Assembly: GCA_950106755.1 (NCBI GenBank)
Contig: OX467085.1
Location: 992,001 to 1,056,000 of the forward strand
From: Climacium dendroides
Lineage: Eukaryota > Streptophyta > Bryopsida > Hypnales > Climaciaceae
Reading direction: 5' to 3'
DNA length: 64,000 nt
Shown here: positions 53,414-64,000 of the stretch, piece after piece
Layout: each line of letters opens with the position of its first letter
Position numbering within the stretch: the stretch's first letter is position 1
Notes under the pieces: generated by a model
Databases searched by the model: none
What the model was told of the DNA's origin: nothing
Seen by the model: only the letters and a program-made list of their open reading frames with translations
Made by a program: the position numbers and the translations under genes

Positions 53414-54997
53414 TCGGAAAACATAACACACAAGTTGAAAACCTTCAAAATAATTAGGATTCATAGAAAAATGAAGTTTAAGAGAACCCTATTGATTCCC
53501 CACACTTCTTCAATGGAAATCGGTTTTAAAAAAAAGACTCTAGAAATCATGTTGGATTTGATAGACACCAAACCAATAATTTATATCGATTTGACGTGGA
53601 ATCATGTCCGAAAACATAACACACAAGTATCAAACTTTCAAAATAATTAGGATTTATAGAAAAATGAAGTTTAAGAGAACCCTATTGATTCCCCACACTT
53701 CTTCAATGGAAATCGGTTTTAAAAAAAAGACTCTAGAAATCATGTTGGATTTGATAGACACCAAACCAATAAATTATATCGATTTGACGTGGAAGTATGT
53801 CCGAAAACATAACACACAAGTTGCAAACCTTCAAAATAATTAGGATTCATAGAAAAATGAAGTTTAAGAGAACCCTATTGATTCCCCACACTTCTTCAAT
53901 GGAAATCCGTTTTAAAAAAAATACTTTAGAAATCATGTTGGATTTGATAGACACCAAACCAATAATTTATATCGATTTGACGTGGGATCATGTCCGAAAA
54001 CATAACACACAAGTTGCAAACCTTCAAAATAATTAGGATTTGTAGAAAAATGAAGTTTAAGAGAACCTGATTGATTCCCTACACTTCTTCAATTGAACTT
54101 CTATTAAAAAAAAGACTCTAGAAATCATGTTGGATTTGATAAACACCAAACCAATAAATTATATCGATTTGACGTGGAAGCATGTCCGAAAACATAACAC
54201 ACAATTTGCAAACCTTCAAAATAATTAGGATTCATAGAAAAATGAAGTTTAAGAGAACCCTATTGATTCCCCACACTTCTTCAATTGAACTTCTATTAAA
54301 AAAAAGACTCTAGAAATCATGTTGGATTTGATAAACACCAAACCAATAAATTATATCGATTTGACGTGGAAGCATGTCCGAAAACATAACACACAAGTTG
54401 CAAACCTTCAAAATAATTAGGATTCATAGAAAAATGAAGTTTAAGAGAACCCTATTGATTCCCCACACTTCTTCAATGGAAATCGGTTTTAAAAAAAAGA
54501 CTCTAGAAATCATGTTGGATTTGATAGACACCAAACCAATAAATTATATCGATTTGACGTGGAGGTATGTCCGAAAACATAACACACAAGTTGCAAACCT
54601 TCAAAATAATTAGGATTCATAGAAAAATGAAGTTTAAGAGAACCCTATTGATTCCCCACACTTCTTCAATGGAAATCGGTTTTAAAAAAAAGACTCTAGA
54701 AATCATGTTGGATTTGATAGACACCAAACCAATAAATTATATTGATTTGACGTGGAGGTATGTCCGAAAACATAACACACAAGTTGCAAACCTTCAAAAT
54801 AATTAGGATTCATAGAAAAATGAAGTTTAAGAGAACCTGATTGATTCCCTACACTTCTTCATTTGAACTTCTATTAAAAAAAAGACTCTAGAAATCATGT
54901 TGGATTTGATAAACACCAAACCAATAAATTATATCGATTTGACGTGGAAGCATGTCCGAAAACATAACACACAAGTTGCAAACCTTCAAAATAATTA

Positions 54998-55383
54998 GGA
55001 TTCATAGAAAAATGAAGTTTAAGAGAAACCTATTGATTCCCCACACTTCTTCAATGGAAATCGGTTTTAAAAAAAAGACTCTAGAAATTATGTTGGATTT
55101 CATAAACACCAAACCAATAAATTATATCGATTTGACGTGGAATCATGTCCGAAAACATAACACACAAGTTGCAAACCTTCAAAATAATTAGGATTCATAG
55201 AAAAATGAAGTTTAAGAGAAACCTATTGATTCCCCACACTTCTTCAATGGAAATCGGTTTTAAAAAAAAGACTCTAGAAATTATGTTGGATTTCATAAAC
55301 ACCAAACCAATAAATTATATCGATTTGACGTGGAATCATGTCCGAAAACATAACACACAAGTTGCAAACCTTCAAAATAATTA
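54998..55383 (+). repeat. Two adjacent near-identical monomers
   Basis: The monomers at 54,998-55,190 and 55,191-55,383 share two changes that I saw nowhere else, GAGAAACCTATTG and GAAATTATGTTGG, plus GATTTCATAAAC and TGGAATCATG. This is a single-monomer tandem duplication, while most similar copies elsewhere lie several monomers apart. Confidence 0.82.
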
Positions 55384-55961
55384 GGATTCATAGAAAAATG
55401 AAGTTTAAGAGAACCCTATTGATTCCCCACACTTCTTCAATGGAAATCGGTTTTAAAAAAAAGACTCTAGAAATCATGTTGGATTTGATAGACACCAAAC
55501 CAATAATTTATATCGATTTGACGTGGGATCATGTCCGAAAACATAACACACAAGTTGAAAACCTTCAAAATAATTAGGATTCATAGAGAAATGAAGTTTA
55601 AGGGAACCCTATTGATTCCCCACACTTCTTCAATGGAAATCGGTTTTAAAAAAAAGACTCTAGAAATGATGTTGGATTTGATAGACACCAAACCAATAAA
55701 TTATATCGATTTGACGTGGAATCATGTCCGAAAACATAACACACAAGTTGCAAACCTTCAAAATAATTAGGATTTATAGAGAAATGAAGTTTAAGAGAAC
55801 GTGATTGATTCCCTACACTTCTTCAGTTGAACTTCTATTAAAAGAAAGACTCTAGAAATCATGTTGGATTTGATAAACACCAAACCAATAAATTATATCG
55901 ATTTGACGTGGAAGCATGTCGGAAAACATAACACACAAGTATCAAACCTTCAAAATAATTA

Positions 55962-56153
55962 GGATTTATAGAAAAATGAAGTTTAAGAGAACGTGATTGA
56001 TTCCCTACACTTCTTCAATTGAACTTCTATTAAAAGAAAGACTCTAGAAATCATGTTGGATTGGATAGACGCCAAACCAATAATTTATATCGATTTGACG
56101 TGGGATCATGTCCGAAAACATAACACACAAGTTGCAAACCTTCAAAATAATTA
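55962..56153 (+). repeat. Subclass B5 monomer (GATTGGATAGACGCC), domain IV marker
   Basis: This B3-like monomer has a new switch region, GTTGGATTGGATAGACGCC, in place of GTTGGATTTGATAAACACC. From about 56 kb to the end nearly every B monomer carries it (near 56.45, 57.79, 58.95, 59.33, 59.92, 60.49, 61.26, 62.03, 62.81 and 63.19 kb). One type A monomer (near 57.41 kb) also has it, which suggests conversion between classes. It adds a CpG (ACGCC). I did not see it before 56 kb. Confidence 0.88.
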
Positions 56154-56790
56154 GGATTCATAGAAAAATGAAGTTTAAGAGAACCCTATTGATTCCCCAC
56201 ACTTCTTCAATGGTAATCGGTTTTAAAAAAAGGACTCTAGAAATCATGTTGGATTTGATAGACACCAAACCAATAAATTATATCGATTTGACGTGGAAGC
56301 ATGTTCGAAAACATAACACACAAGTATCAAACCTTCAAAATAATTAGGATTTATAGAAAAATGAAGTTTAAGAGAACGTGATTGATTCCCTACACTTCTT
56401 CAATTGAACTTCTATTAAATGAAAGACTCTAGAAATCATGTTGGATTGGATAGACGCCAAACCAATAATTTATATCGATTTGACGTGGAATCATGTCCGA
56501 AAACATAACACACAAGTTGCAAACCTTCAAAATAATTAGGATTCATAGAAAAATGAAGTTTAAGAGAACCCTATTGATTCCCCACACTTCTTCAATGGAA
56601 ATCGGTTTTGAAAAAAAGACTCTAGAAATCATGTTGGATTTGATAGACACCAAACCAATAAATTATATCGATTTGACGTGGAATCATGTCCGAAAACATA
56701 ACACACAAGTTGCAAACCTTCAAAATAATTAGGATTCATAGAAAAATGAAGTTTAAGAGAACCCTATTGATTCCCCACACTTCTTCAATG

Positions 56791-56793
56791 TAA
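56791..56793 (+). other. Nonsense codon in a full-length type A monomer
   Basis: The A box reads CAATGTAAATCGG instead of CAATGGAAATCGG, which puts TAA in the frame that is otherwise open in A monomers. The monomer length (193 bp) is unchanged. It also removes one G of the CENP-B-like motif. It is one of several changes showing that the open frame is not protected by selection. Confidence 0.88.
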
Positions 56794-59700
56794 ATCGGTT
56801 TTGAAAAAAAGACTCTAGAAATCATGTTGGATTTGATAGACACCAAACCAATAAATTATATCGATTTGACGTGGAATCATGTCCGAAAACATAACACACA
56901 AGTTGCAAACCTTCAAAATAATTAGGATTCATAGAAAAATGAAGTTTAAGAGAACCCTATTGATTCCCCACACTTCTTCAATGGAAATCGGTTTTGAAAA
57001 AAAGACTCTAGAAATCATGTTGGATTTGATAAACACCAAACCAATAATTTATATCGATTTGACGTGGAATCATGTCCGAAAACATAACACACAAGTTGAA
57101 AACCTTCAAAATAATTAGGATTCATAGAGAAATGAAGTTTAAGGGAACCCTATTGATTCCCCACACTTCTTCAATGGAAATCGGTTTTAAAAAAAAGACT
57201 CTAGAAATCATGTTGGATTTCATAAACACCAAACCAATAAATTATATCGATTTGACGTGGAAGCATGTCCGAAAACATAACACACAAGTATCAAACCTTC
57301 AAAATAATTAGGATTCATAGAAAAATGAAGTTTAAGAGAACCCTATTGATTCCCCACACTTCTTCAATGGAAATCGGTTTTAAAAAAAAGACTCTAGAAA
57401 TCATGTTGGATTGGATAGACGCCAAACCAATAATTTATATCGATTTGACGTGGAATCATGTCCGAAAACATAACACACAAGTTGCAAACCTTCAAAATAA
57501 TTAGGATTCATAGAGAAATGAAGTTTAAGGGAACCCTATTGATTCCCCACACTTCTTCAATGGAAATCGGTTTTAAAAAAAAGACTCTAGAAATCATGTT
57601 GGATTTCATAAACACCAAACCAATAAATTATATCGATTTGACGTGGAAGCATGTTCGAAAACATAACACACAAGTATCAAACCTTCAAAATAATTAGGAT
57701 TTATAGAAAAATGAAGTTTAAGAGAACGTGATTGATTCCCTACACTTCTTCAATTGAACTTCTATTAAATGAAAGACTGTAGAAATCATGTTGGATTGGA
57801 TAGACGCCAAACCAATAATTTATATCGATTTGACGTGGAATCATGTCCGAAAACATAACACACAAGTTGCAAACCTTCAAAATAATTAGGATTCATAGAA
57901 AAATGAAGTTTAAGAGAACCCTATTGATTCCCCACACTTCTTCAATGGAAATCGGTTTTGAAAAAAAGACTCTAGAAATCATGTTGGATTTGATAAACAC
58001 CAAACCAATAAATTATATCGATTTGACGTGGAATCATGTCCGAAAACATAACACACAAGTTGCAAACCTTCAAAATAATTAGGATTCATAGAAAAATGAA
58101 GTTTAAGAGAACCCTATTGATTCCCCACACTTCTTCAATTGAACTTCTATTAAAAAAAAGACTCTAGAAATCATGTTGGATTTCATAAACACCAAACCAA
58201 TAAATTATATCGATTTGACGTGGAAGCATGTCCGAAAACATAACACACAAGTTGCAAACCTTCAAAATGATTAGGATTCATAGAAAAATGAAGTTTAAGA
58301 GAACCCTATTGATTCCCCACACTTCTTCAATGGAAATCGGTTTTAAAAAAAAGACTCTAGAAATCATGTTGGATTTGATAGACAGCAAACCAATCATTTA
58401 TATCGATTTGACGTGGAATCATGTCCGAAAACATAACACACAAGTTGAAAACCTTCAAAATAATTAGGATTCATAGAGAAATGAAGTTTAAGGGAACCCT
58501 ATTGATTCCCCACACTTCTTCAATGGAAATCGGTTTTAAAAAAAAGACTCTAGAAATCATGTTGGATTTCATAAACACCAAACCAATAAATTATATCGAT
58601 TTGACGTGGAAGCATGTCCGAAAACATAACACACAAGTTGCAAACCTTCAAAATAATTAGGATTCATAGAAAAATGAAGTTTAAGAGAACCCTATTGATT
58701 CCCCACACTTCTTCAATGGAAATCGGTTTTAAAAAAAGGACTCTAGAAATCATGTTGGATTTGATAGACACCAAACCAATAAATTATATCGATTTGACGT
58801 GGAAGCATGTTCGAAAACATAACACACAAGTATCAAACCTTCAAAATAATTAGGATTTATAGAAAAATGAAGTTTAAGAGAACGTGATTGATTCCCTACA
58901 CTTCTTCAATTGAACTTCTATTAAAAGAAAGACTCTAGAAATCATGTTGGATTGGATAGACGCCAAACCAATAATTAATATCGATTTGACGTGGAAGCAT
59001 GTCCGAAAACATAACACACAAGTTGAAAACCTTCAAAATAATTAGGATTCATAGAAAAATGAAGTTTAAGAGAACCCTATTGATTCCCCACACTTCTTCA
59101 ATGGAAATCGGTTTTAAAAAAAAGACTCTAGAAATCATGTTGGATTTGATAGACACCAAACCAATAAATTATATCGATTTGACGTGGAAGCATGTCGGAA
59201 AACATAACACACAAGTATCAATCCTTCAAAATAATTAGGATTTATAGAGAAATGAAGTTTAAGAGCACGTGATTGATTCCCTACACTTCTTCAATTGAAC
59301 TTCTATTAAAAGAAAGACTCTAGAAATCATGTTGGATTGGATAGACGCCAAACCAATAATTTATATCGATTTGACGTGGAATCATGTCCGAAAACATAAC
59401 ACACAAGTATCAAACCTTCAAAATAATTAGGATTCATAGAAAAATGAAGTTTAAGAGAACCCTATTGATTCCCCACACTTCTTCAATGGAAATCGGTTTT
59501 AAAAAAAAGACTCTAGAAATCATGTTGGATTTGATAGACAGCAAACCAATAATTTATATCGATTTGACGTGGAATCACGTCCGAAAACATAACACACAAG
59601 TTGCAAACCTTCAAAATAATTAGGATTCATAGAAAAATGAAGTTTAAGGGAACCCTATTGATTCCCCACACTTCTTCAATGGAAATCGGTTTTAAAAAAA

Positions 59701-61356
59701 AGACTCTAGAAATCATGTTGGATTTGATAGACACCAAACCAATAATTTATATCGATTTGACGTGGAAGCATGTCCGAAAACATAACACACAAGTATCAAA
59801 CCTTCAAAATAATTAGGATTTATAGAAAAATGAAGTTTAAGAGAACGTGATTGATTCCCTACACTTCTTCAATTGAACTTCTATTAAAAGAAAGACTCTA
59901 GAAATCATGTTGGATTGGATAGACGCCAAACCAATAATTTATATCGATTTGACGTGGAATCATGTCCGAAAACATAACACACAAGTTGCAAACCTTCAAA
60001 ATAATTAGGATTCATAGAAAAATGAAGTTTAAGAGAACCCTATTGATTCCCCACACTTCTTCAATGGAAATCGGTTTTAAAAAAAAGACTCTAGAAATCA
60101 TGTTGGATTTCATAAACACCAAACCAATAATTTATATCGATTTGACGTGGAATCACGTCCGAAAACATAACACACAAGTTGCAAACCTTCAAAATAATTA
60201 GGATTCATAGAAAAATGAAGTTTAAGAGAACCCTATTGATTCCCCACACTTCTTCAATGGAAATCGGTTTTAAAAAAAAGACTCTAGAAATCATGTTGGA
60301 TTTGATAGACACCAAACCAATAATTTATATCGATTTGACGTGGAAGCATGTCCGAAAACATAACACACAAGTATCAAACCTTCAAAATAATTAGGATTTA
60401 TAGAAAAATGAAGTTTAAGAGAACGTGATTGATTCCCTACACTTCTTCAATTGAACTTCTATTAAAAGAAAGACTCTAGAAATCATGTTGGATTGGATAG
60501 ACGCCAAACCAATAATTTATATCGATTTGACGTGGAATCATGTCCGAAAACATAACACACAAGTTGCAAACCTTCAAAATAATTAGGATTCATAGAAAAA
60601 TGAAGTTTAAGAGAACCCTATTGATTCCCCACACTTCTTCAATGGAAATCGGTTTTAAAAAAAAGACTCTAGAAATCATGTTGGATTTCATAAACACCAA
60701 ACCAATAAATTATATCGATTTGACGTGGAAGCATGTCCGAAAACATAACACACAAGTATCAAACCTTCAAAATAATTAGGATTCATAGAAAAATGAAGTT
60801 TAAGAGAACCCTATTGATTCCCCACACTTCTTCAATGGAAATCGGTTTTAAAAAAAAGACTCTAGAAATCATGTTGTATTTGATAGACACCAAACCAATA
60901 AATTATATCGATTTGACGTCGAAGCATGTCCGAAAACATAACACACAAGTTGCAAACCTTCAAAATAATTAGGATTCATAGAAAAATGAAGTTTAAGGGA
61001 ACCCTATTGATTCCCCACACTTCTTCAATGGAAATCGGTTTTAAAAAAAGGACTCTAGAAATCATGTTGGATTTGATAGACAGCAAACCAATAAATTATA
61101 TCGATTTGACGTGGAAGCATGTTCGAAAACATAACACACAAGTATCAAACCTTCAAAATAATTAGGATTTATAGAAAAATGAAGTTTAAGAGAACGTGAT
61201 TGATTCCCTACACTTCTTCAATTGAACTTCTATTAAAAGAAAGACTCTAGAAATCATGTTGGATTGGATAGACGCCAAACCAATAATTTATATCGATTTG
61301 ACGTGGAAGCATGTCCGAAAACATAACACACAAGTTGAAAACCTTCAAAATAATTA

Positions 61357-62898
61357 GGATTCATAGAAAAATGAAGTTTAAGAGAACCCTATTGATTCCC
61401 CACACTTCTTCAATGGAAATCGGTTTTAAAAAAAAGACTCTAGAAATCATGTTGGATTTGATAGACAGCAAACCAATAATTTATATCGATTTGACGTGGA
61501 ATCACGTCCGAAAACATAACACACAAGTTGCAAACCTTCAAAATGATTAGGATTCATAGAAAAATGAAGTTTAAGAGAACCCTATTGATTCCCCACACTT
61601 CTTCAATGGAAATCGGTTTTAAAAAAAAGACTCTAGAAATCATGTTGGATTTCATAAACACCAAACCAATAAATTATATCGATTTGACGTGGAAGCATGT
61701 CCGAAAACATAACACACAAGTTGCAAACCTTCAAAATGATTAGGATTCATAGAAAAATGAAGTTTAAGAGAACCCTATTGATTCCCCACACTTCTTCAAT
61801 GGAAATCGGTTTTGAAAAAAAGACTCTAGAAATCATGTTGGATTTGATAGACACCAAACCAATAATTTATATCGATTTGACGTGGAAGCATGTCCGAAAA
61901 CATAACACACAAGTATCAAACCTTCAAAATAATTAGGATTTATAGAAAAATGAAGTTTAAGAGAACGTGATTGATTCCCTACACTTCTTCAATTGAAATT
62001 CTATTAAAAGAAAGACTCTAGAAATCATGTTGGATTGGATAGACGCCAAACCAATAATTTATATCGATTTGACGTGGAAGCATGTCCGAAAACATAACAC
62101 ACAAGTTGAAAACCTTCAAAATAATTAGGATTCATAGAAAAATGAAGTTTAAGAGAACCCTATTGATTCCCCACACTTCTTCAATGGAAATCGGTTTTAA
62201 AAAAAAGACTCTAGAAATCATGTTGGATTTGATAGACAGCAAACCAATAATTTATATCGATTTGACGTGGAATCACGTCCGAAAACATAACACACAAGTT
62301 GCAAACCTTCAAAATGATTAGGATTCATAGAAAAATGAAGTTTAAGAGAACCCTATTGATTCCCCACACTTCTTCAATGGAAATCGGTTTTAAAAAAAAG
62401 ACTCTAGAAATCATGTTGGATTTCATAAACACCAAACCAATAAATTATATCGATTTGACGTGGAAGCATGTCCGAAAACATAACACACAAGTTGCAAACC
62501 TTCAAAATGATTAGGATTCATAGAAAAATGAAGTTTAAGAGAACCCTATTGATTCCCCACACTTCTTCAATGGAAATCGGTTTTGAAAAAAAGACTCTAG
62601 AAATCATGTTGGATTTGATAGACACCAAACCAATAATTTATATCGATTTGACGTGGAAGCATGTCCGAAAACATAACACACAAGTATCAAACCTTCAAAA
62701 TAATTAGGATTTATAGAAAACTGAAGTTTAAGAGAACGTGATTGATTCCCTACACTTCTTCAATTGAAATTCTATTAAAAGAAAGACTCTAGAAATCATG
62801 TTGGATTGGATAGACGCCAAACCAATAATTTATATCGATTTGACGTGGAATCATGTCCGAAAACATAACACACAAGTTGCAAACCTTCAAAATAATTA
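61357..62898 (+). repeat. Tandem four-monomer (771 bp) duplication
   Basis: The units are 61,357-62,127 and 62,128-62,898 (three A and one B each). Both hold GACAGCAAACC with TCACGTCCG, GATTTCATAAAC with AAAATGATTAGG, TTTTGAAAAAAAG, and a B monomer with the otherwise unseen TTGAAATTC box variant (about 61,995 and 62,764). The second B monomer has a private change, GAAAACTGAAG, at about 62,719. The copies separate where GCATGTCC gives way to TCATGTCC near 62,850. Confidence 0.82.
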
Positions 62899-64000
62899 GG
62901 ATTCATAGAAAAATGAAGTTTAAGAGAACCCTATTGATTCCCCACACTTCTTCAATGGAAATCGGTTTTGAAAAAAAGACTCTAGAAATCATGTTGGATT
63001 TGATAGACACCAAACCAATAATTTATATCGATTTGACGTGGAAGCATGTCCGAAAACATAACACACAAGTATCAAACCTTCAAAATAATTAGGATTTATA
63101 GAAAAATGAAGTTTAAGAGAACGTGATTGATTCCCTACACTTCTTCAATTGAACTTCTATTAAAAGAAAGACTCTAGAAATCATGTTGGATTGGATAGAC
63201 GCCAAACCAATAATTTATATCGATTTGACGTGGAATCATGTCCGAAAACATAACACACAAGTTGCAAACCTTCAAAATAATTAGGATTCATAGAAAAATG
63301 AAGTTTAAGAGAACCCTATTGATTCCCCACACTTCTTCAATGGAAATCGGTTTTGAAAAAAAGACTCTAGAAATCATGTTGTATTTGATAGACACCAAAC
63401 CAATAAATTATATCGATTTGACGTGGAATCATGTCCGAAAACATAACACACAAGTTGCAAACCTTCAAAATAATTAGGATTCATAGAAAAATGAAGTTTA
63501 AGAGAACCCTATTGATTCCCCACACTTCTTCAATGGAAATCGGTTTTAAAAAAAAGACTCTAGAAATCATGTTGGATTTCATAAACACCAAACCAATAAA
63601 TTATATCGATTTGACGTGGAAGCATGTCCGAAAACATAACACACAAGTTGCAAACCTTCAAAATGATTAGGATTCATAGAAAAATGAAGTTTAAGAGAAC
63701 CCTATTGATTTCCCACACTTCTTCAATGGAAATCGGTTTTAAAAAAAAGACTCTAGAAATCATGTTGGATTTGATAGACAGCAAACCAATAATTTATATC
63801 GATTTGACGTGGAATCATGTCCGAAAACATAACACACAAGTTGAAAACCTTCAAAATAATTAGGATTCATAGAGAAATGAAGTTTAAGGGAACCCTATTG
63901 ATTCCCCACACTTCTTCAATGGAAATCGGTTTTAAAAAAAAGACTCTAGAAATCATGTTGGATTTCATAAACACCAAACCAATAAATTATATCGATTTGA

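Larger units (their letters stand above)
1..64000 (+). repeat. Satellite array, 192/193-bp monomer, head to tail
   Basis: The same roughly 193-bp unit recurs without a break across the window, always in the same orientation, and the window starts and ends inside a monomer. Successive copies of a fixed landmark (the ATG in GCATGTCCG, at 44, 237, 430, 623 and so on) are separated only by 193 or 192 bp. Between 44 and 63,624 the spacings sum to 330 periods, 220 of 193 bp and 110 of 192 bp. No other net length change is needed. No mobile element, unique DNA or inversion interrupts it. Known families of this kind (tandem, one-nucleosome period, higher-order structure) are usually centromeric or pericentromeric in eukaryotes. 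That location is inferred here, since no flanking sequence is present. The strand label is arbitrary. Confidence 0.98.
53400..64000 (+). repeat. Domain IV of the array, short recent duplications
   Basis: It is marked by subclass B5, by GACAGCAAACC, by TTTTGAAAAAAAG without the GAAACC change, by CTTCAAAATGATTAGG at monomer ends, and by TCACGTCCG. Higher-order blocks are shorter here: one-monomer (about 55.0-55.4 kb), three-monomer (578 bp, about 59.6 and 60.2 kb) and four-monomer (771 bp, about 61.4-62.9 kb) repeats. Copies carrying private changes are more frequent than in domains I-III, as expected nearer an array margin or in a younger, less homogenised stretch. The window ends before any margin is reached. 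Confidence 0.7.

Noticed and set aside
44..63624. The exact 2:1 ratio of A to B (220:110) as a functional rule
   Set aside because: The A/B order is irregular (B runs from one to six) and the count depends on where the window is cut. Probably a coincidence, although the 15-mer unit also has 10 A and 5 B.
44..63863. A tandem family of about 200 small proteins of 79 residues
   Set aside because: The frames overlap by 47 nt in rotating frames, are broken in every B monomer, and show start losses and a nonsense change. A satellite repeat explains all of them.
1..64000. CRISPR array
   Set aside because: There are no short direct repeats separated by unique spacers. The whole 192/193-bp period is repeated, and no cas genes are present.
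1..64000. Bacterial or phage DNA
   Set aside because: There is no gene density, no operon, and a 64-kb homogeneous tandem array is not known in such genomes. A eukaryotic satellite fits better.
1..64000. rDNA spacer subrepeats
   Set aside because: No rRNA gene or rDNA-like unique sequence appears in 64 kb, and spacer subrepeat arrays are usually far shorter.
1..64000. Assignment to a named satellite family or species
   Set aside because: I could not recognise the monomer among the satellites I know, and no flanking gene helps. A database search of the monomer would decide.
1..64000. Sequencing or assembly artefact for the entire array
   Set aside because: The array has a rich, structured set of linked variants, regional domains and nested duplications, which an artefact would not create. 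Local copy number may still be wrong.

Overview
The whole 64 kb window is one uninterrupted satellite DNA array. A single AT-rich monomer (33% G+C in the reference type A copy) is repeated head to tail in one orientation from the first base to the last. Period arithmetic between position 44 and position 63,624 gives 330 complete monomers: 220 of 193 bp (type A) and 110 of 192 bp (type B). I saw no unique sequence, transposon, tRNA, rRNA, CRISPR array or credible gene. The long series of 79-residue open frames is a by-product of the repeat (see the entry at 237). The array is almost certainly from a eukaryote, most plausibly centromeric or pericentromeric heterochromatin. I could not match the monomer to a satellite family I know, so the lineage stays open.

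The two monomer types differ mainly in one block about 52-77 bases into the monomer. Type A carries a motif matching 12 of 17 positions of the mammalian CENP-B box consensus. Type B replaces it with a 10-bp perfect palindrome and is one base shorter. Type B divides further into subclasses marked by linked substitutions, and several monomers are chimeras of A and B sequence.

Layout, judged from diagnostic substitutions: domain I (1 to about 18.2 kb) has a roughly 33-monomer (6,362 bp) higher-order period with many block duplications. Domain II (about 18.2-44.7 kb) includes a clean tandem pair of 15-monomer units (2,890 bp) and a near-identical 5.5 kb duplication displaced by 10,596 bp. Domain III (about 44.7-53.4 kb) has 9-monomer (1,733 bp) and 21-monomer (4,044 bp) periods. 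Domain IV (about 53.4-64 kb) has its own markers and short recent duplications of 1, 3 and 4 monomers. The junction at 18 kb and the junction at 54 kb share a rare marker block.

Nothing here works together as genes. The biology is in array evolution (unequal exchange and conversion), in a possible DNA-binding box that is present or absent per monomer, and in a repeat length close to one nucleosome. Block boundaries were read by eye from diagnostic substitutions and are good to roughly 50-100 bp.
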